Positions 56,029-64,000 of a DNA stretch of 64,000 nucleotides are shown one piece after another. Made by a program: the position numbers and the translations under genes. Below the pieces are notes generated by a model, which was not told where the DNA came from, did no database searches, and saw only the letters and a list, made by a program, of their open reading frames with translations. Source of the stretch: Acetatifactor sp. (lineage in GTDB: Bacteria > Bacillota > Clostridia > Lachnospirales > Lachnospiraceae); the NCBI GenBank assembly GCA_022511385.1, contig JAFLRN010000002.1, positions 1-64,000 on the forward strand. The letters are read 5' to 3'. Position 1 is the first letter of the stretch. Each line of letters starts with the position of its first letter.

Positions 56029-57123
56029 ATGAAAAAGACAAGGAAAAACCCGGAGAAACCGCGTATCTACGTGTGCCACACCTATTATCACGTATATGTC
56101 ACTTTTTTAAAGGAGTTAAGCCTTCCCAGGGAAGAGCAGGGAAAAGCTGAACTTGTGCTGTCCATGATGTCTATTGACTTTGAAGACCTGAAGAGCAGGG
56201 TTGAGGGTACAGGACTGTTTCAGAAGGTTCATATGTTTGACGAAAAGCGTGAGGACTTTTTTCCGGAGCTTAAGAAGTGGAGACAGGGAACGGGTAGTTT
56301 TCTTGGGAATCTGTACTATAGGATCAAATTTACTAAACTGTACGCACAGCTGGAAGCGCCCTTTGTGCCGGTGGATTTCAAAGAATACGGCGATATTTAT
56401 GTGTATTGTGATTCCGACCCCATCGGCTATTACCTGAACCAAAACAAGATTTACTACCACGCGCTGGAAGACGGACTCAATTGCCTGAAAAATTTTGATG
56501 CTGCCAGATATGACAATAGAGGACATTTCAGGTTGAAGGCTTTTCTCTCCAGATATCTCAATTTAATATTTGTGCAAAACGGCTATGGCAAATACTGTCT
56601 GGACATGGAAGTAAATGATATCTCGGCTATCCGTTATCCTTGTCCCAGATATATTGAACTGTCCCGACAGACATTGATCGACAGACTTGATGACAGGGAC
56701 AGGGACTTGATCCTGCAGGCATTTATCCGGGACAAGGCGGGATTGGAAAGACAGCTTGCGGAGAGCGGACAGGTGACCGACAAGATATTGATCCTCACAG
56801 ATCCTCTGTGCACCTTGGATGTGAGGGAACGGATTTTCCGGGATATCATAAAAATGTACGAGCCGGAGGGGAAAATCTTTTTGAAGCCCCATCCCAGGGA
56901 TGAGCTGGAGTATCGCAGGTTGTTTTCGGAATATCCCCAGTTTGATGCATCTGTTCCCATGGAGCTTTTGGGGTTCTTTCCGGGTGTGCGGTTCAAGAAG
57001 GTCGTGGGAGTACTCACGGAGATGAAAGCCATTTCCTTTGCGGATGAGATAGTGCGGCTGGGCGCAGATTTTATGGATGCTTATGAGGACCCCATGATCC
57101 ATAGACAGAACGAGCAGATATAA
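56029..57123 (+). CDS. Putative GT52-like sialyl-/pseudaminyltransferase
   Basis: D/E-D/E-G-type motif 'YYHALEDGLNCL' and HP motif 'GKIFLKPHPRDELEY', characteristic pair of bacterial sialyltransferases; located in the pse cluster. Confidence 0.68.
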   Translation: MKKTRKNPEKPRIYVCHTYYHVYVTFLKELSLPREEQGKAELVLSMMSIDFEDLKSRVEGTGLFQKVHMFDEKREDFFPELKKWRQGTGSFLGNLYYRIKFTKLYAQLEAPFVPVDFKEYGDIYVYCDSDPIGYYLNQNKIYYHALEDGLNCLKNFDAARYDNRGHFRLKAFLSRYLNLIFVQNGYGKYCLDMEVNDISAIRYPCPRYIELSRQTLIDRLDDRDRDLILQAFIRDKAGLERQLAESGQVTDKILILTDPLCTLDVRERIFRDIIKMYEPEGKIFLKPHPRDELEYRRLFSEYPQFDASVPMELLGFFPGVRFKKVVGVLTEMKAISFADEIVRLGADFMDAYEDPMIHRQNEQI

Positions 57124-57196
57124 AATGGGAAAATAAGCGTGCGCAGAAATGATATGGAAACGGCCGGATACTGAGGGCTGAAACGGAGGACATTCT

Positions 57197-58963
57197 GTGA
57201 TTAGAATTATCAAAAAGCTTCGTGTACTCCTGGATGGGAGACAAAAGCGAATTATGGCTGGGCTGATAGTGCTGATGGTGATCGGCGCCTTTTTACAGAC
57301 CGCTGGCGTGGGCATGCTGGTGCAGGTGGTGAATGTGGTCATTGACCCGGAGGCTGTGGAGAACAGCCGGGCGGCTGCCATGCTGTATGATCTGCTGGGA
57401 AGCGAAAGCTACAGCAGTTTTTCTATTACAGTGATGGCGCTGCTGATTTTGACCTTTGTGGTAAAAAACCTATTTCTGTATATACAGCAGAAGCTGACCT
57501 TTGCCTTTGTGTATACCAACCAGTTCCGCACCTCGGAGCGCATGATGCGCAACTATCTGCGCCGGGGCTATGAGTTTTATCTGAATGCGGACACAGCGGT
57601 GGTACAGCGCAGCATCACCTCGGATGTGAACAACATGTACGCCCTGATCCTGGCTCTGTTACAGCTTTTGTCGGACGGCGTGGTATCCCTGTTCATCGTA
57701 GGCTACTGCTTTCTCACCAACGGAACCATGACCATGGTACTGGCGGTGGTTATGATCGCGTTGATGGTGTTGGTGAAAAAAGTCCTGAAGCCCGTCATGT
57801 ACAAGGCGGGTAAGGACAACCAGGATTACTACAGTGGCCTGTTCAAGTGGATATCCCAGACGGTGCAGGGCATCAAGGAGGTCAAGGTAAACGGCAAGGA
57901 ACAGTATTTTGTGGACGAGTACATCAAGTGCGGCAGGGGCTATGTGAATGCGGTGCAGCGGTACAGCCTGTACAACAATATTCCCAAGCTGCTGCTGGAG
58001 ACGGCCTGCGTGGCGGCCATGGTGGGCTATATGATCTTCCAGGTGGCCACAGGGGTTTCCACGGAAAATATGCTGAGCGTGCTGTCCACCCTGGCAGCAG
58101 CCGCCTTTGTTCTCCTTCCCTGCGTGAACCGCATCAGCAACCAGATCAATTCTATCGCTTACTTCGAGCCATTCTTTATGGGGGTCAGCGATAATCTGCA
58201 GGACGAAATCCAGAGTGATAAGGTGGATATGTCGGCATTTTCTGGCCACGGCCAGAAGCTGCCCGTGGAGAAGGCCATTGAACTGAAGGACATTACCTAT
58301 GCTTACCCCAATACAGACAAGTTGATCTTTGACCATGCGGATATGACCATCCCCGTGGGTGCCTCAGTTGGTATCGTGGGCACCACCGGGGCGGGAAAGA
58401 GCACCATTGTGGACATCCTGCTGGGACTTTTGGCGGTTAGGACGGGCTCTATTCTGGCGGACGGCGTGAATGTGATGGACAACTACCGTGGGTGGCTGAA
58501 AAATATCGGCTATATCCCCCAGATGATCTTTATGCTGGACGATGATATACGCAGCAATGTAGCCTTTGGCGTACCCAGGGAGAAGATTGATGAGGACAGG
58601 CTCTGGGAGGTCCTGCGGGAGGCCCAGCTGGACGAGTTTATAAAATCACTGCCGAAAGGGCTTGACACCGGTATCGGGGAGCGGGGCATCCGGCTCTCGG
58701 GAGGACAGCGGCAGAGGATCAGCATCGCAAGGGCACTCTATCACGATCCGGAGGTTCTTGTGTTGGATGAGGCTACCTCCGCCCTGGACAATGACACGGA
58801 AGCAGCCATCATGGAATCCATCAATATGCTCCACGGCAAAAAAACGCTGATCATTATTGCTCACAGACTTCAAACTATAGAGAAATGCGACCTGGTATAC
58901 AGGGTGGAGAACGGCAGAGCAGTGCTGGAACGCGGCAGGCTGCCGCAAGCCCCACGGAGCTGA
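57197..58963 (+). CDS. ABC transporter, fused permease/ATPase (PglK-like flippase)
   Basis: 6-TM region plus 'VGIVGTTGAGKSTIVDILLGLL' (Walker A), 'RLSGGQRQRISIARALYHDPEVLVLDEATSALD' (signature and Walker B). Confidence 0.95.
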   Translation: MIRIIKKLRVLLDGRQKRIMAGLIVLMVIGAFLQTAGVGMLVQVVNVVIDPEAVENSRAAAMLYDLLGSESYSSFSITVMALLILTFVVKNLFLYIQQKLTFAFVYTNQFRTSERMMRNYLRRGYEFYLNADTAVVQRSITSDVNNMYALILALLQLLSDGVVSLFIVGYCFLTNGTMTMVLAVVMIALMVLVKKVLKPVMYKAGKDNQDYYSGLFKWISQTVQGIKEVKVNGKEQYFVDEYIKCGRGYVNAVQRYSLYNNIPKLLLETACVAAMVGYMIFQVATGVSTENMLSVLSTLAAAAFVLLPCVNRISNQINSIAYFEPFFMGVSDNLQDEIQSDKVDMSAFSGHGQKLPVEKAIELKDITYAYPNTDKLIFDHADMTIPVGASVGIVGTTGAGKSTIVDILLGLLAVRTGSILADGVNVMDNYRGWLKNIGYIPQMIFMLDDDIRSNVAFGVPREKIDEDRLWEVLREAQLDEFIKSLPKGLDTGIGERGIRLSGGQRQRISIARALYHDPEVLVLDEATSALDNDTEAAIMESINMLHGKKTLIIIAHRLQTIEKCDLVYRVENGRAVLERGRLPQAPRS

Positions 58964-58986
58964 TTCCGGGTGAGAGACCATACAAT

Positions 58987-60018
58987 ATGGAGGAAAACAG
59001 AATGCGCCTTAGTGTCATCGTGCCTGTCTACAACATGGCGGCGGAGGGAAAACTGAGTTTTTGTATGGATTCCCTGGTGAACCAGACCATAGATGATTAT
59101 GAGATCATTGCGGTGGATGATGCCTCCACGGACAATTCCCTGGAGATTCTCAGGGAGTACGAGGAAAGGTATCCGGAGAAGGTGAAGGTCATTACCTATC
59201 CGGTGAACAGGCGTCAGGGCGGCGCAAAGAATGAAGGTTTGAAGAGAGCCTGCGGGGAGTGGATCGGATTTATTGACAGCGACGACTGGGTGACAGCGGA
59301 TTATTATGAAAAGCTGCTGGCCAGGGCGGAAGAGACAGGGGCTGACCTGGTGGGCTGCAATTATAACCTGGTGACGGAGCACACCTTCAAAGTAGGAAAG
59401 GTGGTACAGAACAACACCACCGATCAAACGGGAAAATTGAACCAGAAGAAGCATAAAAAGCTTGTGATGCGTCCGGGAAGCATGGTCGTCAAGATATACA
59501 AAAGCAGTGTCATTCGGCAGAATGAGCTCAGCTTTCCCGAGGGAATCTTTTATGAGGATAATTGCGCCGGCTCACTCTGGTCCCTTTACTTCACTCAGTT
59601 TGAGCGGGTGGAGGAGCCTTTGTATTACTATTATCAGCATGACGCCTCCACGGTACACTGCATTACGGAGGAGCGGTGCAGGGACCGGGTGCAGGCTGAG
59701 GAGCTTTTTTATGAGGGATGTGAAAAGCGAGGTTTTCTGGAGGCGTACGGGAAGGAGATCGAGTATCGGTTTTCGGAGCTGGCTTATGTGATCACCCTTT
59801 TTTCCTATATGCAGGGGGTAAAGCGCCCCAAGCTATCTTTTGTGAAGGAACTGCGGGAGATGGTGGAGAGGCGGTTCCCGGACTTTGAAAAAAATCAGTA
59901 CTATAGGCGGTTCACAGGTGAAGAGGAGCAGCGGCTGATCGCTATGCAGGGACAGTCAAATGCGAAATTTTACTGGTACTATAGGCTGAAGCTGTTTGTC
60001 CGGAGGTTAAGGCGCTGA
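58987..60018 (+). CDS. Glycosyltransferase family 2
   Basis: 'LSVIVPVYNMAAEGKLSFCMDSLVNQTIDDYEIIAVDDASTDNSLEIL', 'GFIDSDDWVTADYYEKLL'; start set at MEENRMRLSV. Confidence 0.93.
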   Translation: MEENRMRLSVIVPVYNMAAEGKLSFCMDSLVNQTIDDYEIIAVDDASTDNSLEILREYEERYPEKVKVITYPVNRRQGGAKNEGLKRACGEWIGFIDSDDWVTADYYEKLLARAEETGADLVGCNYNLVTEHTFKVGKVVQNNTTDQTGKLNQKKHKKLVMRPGSMVVKIYKSSVIRQNELSFPEGIFYEDNCAGSLWSLYFTQFERVEEPLYYYYQHDASTVHCITEERCRDRVQAEELFYEGCEKRGFLEAYGKEIEYRFSELAYVITLFSYMQGVKRPKLSFVKELREMVERRFPDFEKNQYYRRFTGEEEQRLIAMQGQSNAKFYWYYRLKLFVRRLRR

Positions 60019-60111
60019 TAGATTGAAGTGACTGCCCAGGGGCAATTTTGGCGGATGGCTTGATAAGAAGGATTAGGAAGCGCCTGCTGATGCAGGAGGA
60101 GGGGAGTAAGG

Positions 60112-60813
60112 ATGAAAACGATCGCGATCATCACAGCCCGGGGAGGAAGCAAGAGGATTCCCCGGAAGAACATAAAAGAATTTTGCGGTAAGCCGATTTT
60201 GGCTTACTCCATAGAGGCGGCGCTGAAGTCAGGGGCCTTTGACACGGTGATGGTTTCCACGGACGATCGGGAGATCGCAGGGATAGCCGCGCAGTACGGT
60301 GCAGAGGTGCCCTTCTTCCGAAGTGAAAAGACCGCCAATGACTTCGCAGCCACCGCGGAGGTTCTGGCGGAGGTTCTGGAGGAGTACGGAAAACGGGAAG
60401 AGCATTTTGAACGGGTGTGCTGCATCTATCCCACCGCCCCCTTTCTCACGGCGGAGCGGTTACGGGAGGCCATGGACCTGCTGGAGGAGACAAAGGCGGA
60501 CAGTGTGCTGCCGGTGGTAAGGTTCAGCTTTCCGCCCCAGAGAGGTGTGGTGCTGGAGGAAGGATATCTCAAATATAAATGGCCGGAGAATGCTAATGCC
60601 AGATCCCAGGACCTGGAGCCTCTCTATCACGACGTGGGGCAGTTTTACTGTTTGAATGGGGAGAGCTTTGAATGTCAGCGGAAGCTTGTTATGGACAAGA
60701 CGGTTCCTCTGGTACTGTCTGAGTTAGAGATTCAGGACATAGACACGGAGGAGGATTGGCGGTTGGCGGAGGTGAAATTCCGTCTGCTGCGGGAGAAGGA
60801 TGACAGGTCATAG
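60112..60813 (+). CDS. pseF: Pseudaminic acid cytidylyltransferase, PseF
   Basis: 'IAIITARGGSKRIPRKNIKEFCGKPILAYSIEAALKSGAFDTVMVSTDDREIA', 'CCIYPTAPFLTAERLREAMDLL', 'DVGQFYCLNGESF'. Confidence 0.95.
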   Translation: MKTIAIITARGGSKRIPRKNIKEFCGKPILAYSIEAALKSGAFDTVMVSTDDREIAGIAAQYGAEVPFFRSEKTANDFAATAEVLAEVLEEYGKREEHFERVCCIYPTAPFLTAERLREAMDLLEETKADSVLPVVRFSFPPQRGVVLEEGYLKYKWPENANARSQDLEPLYHDVGQFYCLNGESFECQRKLVMDKTVPLVLSELEIQDIDTEEDWRLAEVKFRLLREKDDRS

Positions 60814-60983
60814 TGGTATCGTGACGAGAGCGATGCATGCAGAATGTTTGCCCATAGGAGGCAGATCGTACGGCACCACAATGTATAACAGACTTTCGCA
60901 ATTAGGGAAGCTGCCAGATGAAATGGCAGAATGTGCGGGGTGGCAGGGACGAAAACGGAAGTTCCCGGTAGAATGGAGGAAGT

Positions 60984-62642
60984 ATGTCGGAAAGTAAGGA
61001 TATCAACACACAGATCCGTATAGGGGACAGGCTGATCGGTGAAGGCTGTCCCGTCTATATGATCGCCGAGATGTCGGCCAACCATGCCGGGAGCCTGGAG
61101 CGGGCCAAGGAGATCATTCATGCAGCCAAGGAGAGCGGTGCAGACTGCATCAAGATACAGACTTACACGCCGGACACACTGACCATAGACTGCAGTAATC
61201 AGTATTTTCAGGTGGCAAACGGTACCTGGGAGGGCGAGAACCTTTACGGCCTCTACGGCAAGGCGTACACCCCCTGGGAATGGCAGGGAGCTTTAAAGGA
61301 GGAGGCGGACAAGGTTGGCATCGACTTCCTCTCCACCCCCTTTGACCGTACCTCCGTGGATTTTCTGGAGGAGCTGGGACTGGGCTTTTACAAGATTGCC
61401 TCCTTTGAGATGGTGGACCTGCCCTTGATTGAGTATGTGGCATCCAAGGGAAAACCTATCATCATGTCCACGGGCATGGGAACCCTGGAGGAGATCCGGG
61501 AGGCGGTGGAGACGGTGTATGCCGTGGGAAACAGGCAGCTGGCGCTGTTAAAGTGCTCCAGCGCTTACCCGGCGGATCCGGCGGATATGCATCTTGGCAC
61601 CATTCAGGATATGAAAAAACGGTTCGGGATTCCGGTGGGTTTGTCGGACCATTCCCTGGGCAGCCTTAGTTCCGTGACAGCGGTGGCCCTGGGAGCCGCT
61701 GTTATCGAGAAGCATTTCTGTATCAGCCGCGAGATTGAGAACCCGGATGCTTCCTTTTCTATGACACCCTCGGAGTACAGGGCCCTGGTGGATGAAGTGA
61801 GGGCGGCGGAAAAAGCCATTGATGTGCCCTCCTACGGCATAACTGCAAAAGAGGAGAGCAGTGTGGTGTTCAGACGGTCCATTTTTTGCGTGAAGGACAT
61901 TGCAGCCGGCGAGCCTCTGACAGAGGAAAACATCAGAGTGATCCGCCCCGGCTTCGGACTGAAGCCAAAGTATTACAAAGATATCCTGGGCCTTCGGACG
62001 GACAGGGATCTGGAGCGGGGGACGCCAGTCTCTTTCGGTGTGATGGAGAAGGGTGCCCTGCTCTTTCTGACCAACAATGACAATACGGAAGGGCTGTACC
62101 GTTGGCTGAAGGAGAGAGAGAAGCTGGTGTACCGGATCACCAACAAGCTGACGGCCGAGATGGTACGACAGCTGGAACCTTCCTTCGTGGTGAGCTTTAA
62201 CTACCGCCATTTGATTCCCAAGGAAGTACTGGATCTGATGCCGGGAAAAGTGATCAACCTCCATACTTCCCTACTCCCCTACAACAGGGGCTCCGCACCC
62301 AACTTTTTCAGTTTTCTGGAGAACACTCCCAAGGGTGTCACCATTCATCAGGTGGCAGCCGGTCTGGATACGGGGGATATCCTTTGCCAGAGGGAGATTG
62401 AGTTTGATGAGAGCAATGAGACCTTTGTTTCCACCTATGACAGACTGTTGGAGGAAATGCAGCAGCTATTCTGTGAGAATTGGGAGGAGATCAAAGGGGG
62501 AGGAATACATCCCAGGCCCCAGGAAGCCGGGGGAACTGCTCATAAAATGCGGGAGCTGGAGACCATACGGGAAGAATGCCCCTTTAGTTGGAATGACAAT
62601 ATTGCGGCGTTCAAAAAGCGCCTCAGTGACAAAAAGAAATGA
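60984..62642 (+). CDS. pseI: Pseudaminic acid synthase PseI fused to C-terminal formyltransferase-like domain
   Basis: NeuB/SAF part 'YMIAEMSANHAGSLERAKEIIHAAKESGADCIKIQTYTPDTLTIDC...FRRSIFCVKDIAAGEPLTEENIRVIRPGFGL', then 'VVSFNYRHLIPKEVLDLMPGKVINLHTSLLPYNRGSAPNFFSFLENTPKGVTIHQVAAGLDTGDILCQREIEF'. Confidence 0.94.
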   Translation: MSESKDINTQIRIGDRLIGEGCPVYMIAEMSANHAGSLERAKEIIHAAKESGADCIKIQTYTPDTLTIDCSNQYFQVANGTWEGENLYGLYGKAYTPWEWQGALKEEADKVGIDFLSTPFDRTSVDFLEELGLGFYKIASFEMVDLPLIEYVASKGKPIIMSTGMGTLEEIREAVETVYAVGNRQLALLKCSSAYPADPADMHLGTIQDMKKRFGIPVGLSDHSLGSLSSVTAVALGAAVIEKHFCISREIENPDASFSMTPSEYRALVDEVRAAEKAIDVPSYGITAKEESSVVFRRSIFCVKDIAAGEPLTEENIRVIRPGFGLKPKYYKDILGLRTDRDLERGTPVSFGVMEKGALLFLTNNDNTEGLYRWLKEREKLVYRITNKLTAEMVRQLEPSFVVSFNYRHLIPKEVLDLMPGKVINLHTSLLPYNRGSAPNFFSFLENTPKGVTIHQVAAGLDTGDILCQREIEFDESNETFVSTYDRLLEEMQQLFCENWEEIKGGGIHPRPQEAGGTAHKMRELETIREECPFSWNDNIAAFKKRLSDKKK

Positions 62643-62667
62643 AGTGAAATGTGCTGGCACCGGGGGC

Positions 62668-63735
62668 ATGTCTGAAAGGAAAAGCGCCATGATCTGGATC
62701 AGAGCGGACGGAGGAAAGGAAATAGGGACGGGACATATCATGCGGTGTCTTTCCATTGCCGATGCTCTTCGGCAGTTGGGGGAGCAGGTCTGTTTTCTTC
62801 TGGCAGATACTGCCGTGGTACCGATTCTGGAAAAGCGCATGCAGCAGTACCGGGTGCTGGACAGTTCCTGGAGAAATCCGGAGACGGAATTTGCGCGCCT
62901 GCGGGAGATGTTCAAAGGCGGCGGTGGAGATGTGTTCCTGGCTGACAGTTATTTCGTGACGGCGGAATATCTGGGGCGTGTGCGGGAATATATGCCCGTA
63001 TGCTATGTGGATGACATGGGCATAAGGGACTTGCCAGTGGACCTGTTGATAAACTATAATATCTTTGCTGACAGGGCCATCTATGGGTTGGGGGAGACAG
63101 AGGGCAGCACAGCTTATCTGTTGGGTACGGAATACGCTCCCCTGCGCAGGGAATTTCAGGGAATCCCGTATGAGGTCCGTAAACAGGCAAGGAAGGTGTT
63201 GCTCACTACCGGCGGAAGCGACAGGTACAACCTGGCCGGCCGGATCCTGGAGCTTGCGCTGAAGGATCCCGTGGCGGGACAAATGGAGTATTGCGTGGTC
63301 AGCGGCGCTTATAACGAGTATCTGCCCGGGCTGCGCCTGCTGGAGAGCGCCAACGAAAATATACATGTGTACAGCAATGTGGAGTGTATGTGGGAGCTGA
63401 TGCAGTCCTGTGATATTGCGGTGACGGCAGGAGGCTCCACCATGTATGAACTGAGCGCAGTGGGTGTGCCCATGATCTGTTTTTCCTTTGTGGATAACCA
63501 GGAACGGATCGTGGAGGGCTTCCGGCGCAGAGAGCTTGTCTGCTATGGAGGAGATTATCTGGCACAAGGGGAGCAGATGCTGGCTGAAGTGGTGGAAAAT
63601 ATAGCCCGGCTGAGACAAAGCAGGGAGTTGAGAGCCCACTACAGCGTCAGACAGCGCCAGCTGGTGGATGGAAAGGGTGCCCTGCGGATTGCAGGAAAGC
63701 TCCGTGACATGGCTGCAGGACAGAGGAAGGCGTAA
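62668..63735 (+). CDS. pseG: UDP-2,4-diacetamido-2,4,6-trideoxy-beta-L-altropyranose hydrolase, PseG
   Basis: 'MIWIRADGGKEIGTGHIMRCLSIADALRQLGEQVCFLLAD', 'LLTTGGSDRYNLAGRILELAL', 'CDIAVTAGGSTMYELSAVGVPMICFSFVDNQ'. Confidence 0.94.
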   Translation: MSERKSAMIWIRADGGKEIGTGHIMRCLSIADALRQLGEQVCFLLADTAVVPILEKRMQQYRVLDSSWRNPETEFARLREMFKGGGGDVFLADSYFVTAEYLGRVREYMPVCYVDDMGIRDLPVDLLINYNIFADRAIYGLGETEGSTAYLLGTEYAPLRREFQGIPYEVRKQARKVLLTTGGSDRYNLAGRILELALKDPVAGQMEYCVVSGAYNEYLPGLRLLESANENIHVYSNVECMWELMQSCDIAVTAGGSTMYELSAVGVPMICFSFVDNQERIVEGFRRRELVCYGGDYLAQGEQMLAEVVENIARLRQSRELRAHYSVRQRQLVDGKGALRIAGKLRDMAAGQRKA

Positions 63736-63741
63736 GAGCAT

Positions 63742-64000
63742 ATGAAGGGAAAGCGGTTCAAGAAGACAATCGCATATGGTCTGGCGGCTGTTGCGCTGTT
63801 TGCAATACTGGCAGCAGCTACCTTTCGCGACAGGGCAGACAGGCTGGAGAGGCAGCAGGTACAGATCGTGACGTTTGGCGACAGTGTGTTTGGTCAGACC
63901 AGAGATGACACGTCCATTCCTGCCCAGGTTGGAAGACTTCTCGGAAAGACGGTATTCAACGGAGCTTTTGGAGGAAGCTGTATCGGCAGAGTCGATGATG
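63742..64000 (+). CDS. SGNH/GDSL hydrolase, N-terminal part (truncated by window end)
   Basis: MKGKRFKKTIAYGLAAVALFAILAAATFRDRADRLERQQVQIVTFGDSVFGQTRDDTS...; TM then 'TFGDSVFG' block I. Confidence 0.75.
   Translation, partial: MKGKRFKKTIAYGLAAVALFAILAAATFRDRADRLERQQVQIVTFGDSVFGQTRDDTSIPAQVGRLLGKTVFNGAFGGSCIGRVDD

Noticed and set aside
62623-63741. 372-aa minus-strand ORF opposite pseG
   Set aside because: Antisense shadow ORF; the plus strand carries a clear PseG, and the minus translation is His/Pro/Cys-rich with no family signature.
1-64000. CRISPR arrays, tRNA/rRNA genes, intact IS elements or prophage
   Set aside because: No regularly spaced direct repeats, cloverleaf-like genes, rRNA sequence, or transposase with terminal inverted repeats were recognised; the Rpn gene is the only transposase-like element.

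Overview
This 64 kb window is almost entirely a surface-polysaccharide and glycan biosynthesis region from a Gram-positive Clostridia-type genome. Lachnospiraceae is my inference from codon usage and protein style; no marker gene is present. Main blocks: (1) 0.2-9.8 kb: first polysaccharide operon with a WbaP-type initiating transferase, GT2/GT4 enzymes, an O-antigen ligase/polymerase-like protein and a CapD-type dehydratase. (2) 9.9-15.0 kb: an inserted cassette with its own promoter, encoding a small ORF, a 1197-aa protein with HEXXH plus a distal ETFAD motif, and an overlapping FRG-domain protein. This is a candidate undescribed defence/toxin-like system. (3) 15.2-25.9 kb: second polysaccharide operon with a PglE-like aminotransferase, PglC-like transferase, GT4s, UDP-sugar dehydrogenase, Wzx, Wzy and a frameshifted acyltransferase. 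(4) 26-38.5 kb: tailoring region with a deacetylase-like protein, a formyltransferase, and an FkbH / split transketolase / MaoC / ACP / SDR / MBOAT / SGNH set. This set looks like a Dlt-analogous acylation machine. It carries a tandem duplication whose two copies decayed reciprocally, and three acyltransferase genes that each contain a G7 tract. (5) 38.8-42.2 kb: an XRE-HTH::UDP-sugar dehydrogenase fusion and a Wzz-like protein. (6) 42.2-46.1 kb: an Rpn-type nuclease and an orphan DUF4157 (eCIS-core) protein bounded by duplicated terminator repeats. (7) 46.1-50.4 kb: regulators (XRE, BlaI/M56) and HipBA. (8) 50.6-63.7 kb: a complete pseudaminic acid pathway (PseB, C, H, F, I, G) with glycosyltransferases, a GT52-like candidate sialyl/pseudaminyltransferase, an ABC flippase and a PseI::formyltransferase fusion. 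No rRNA, tRNA, CRISPR array or intact IS element was recognised by eye. All product calls come from reading motifs; no database searches were run.
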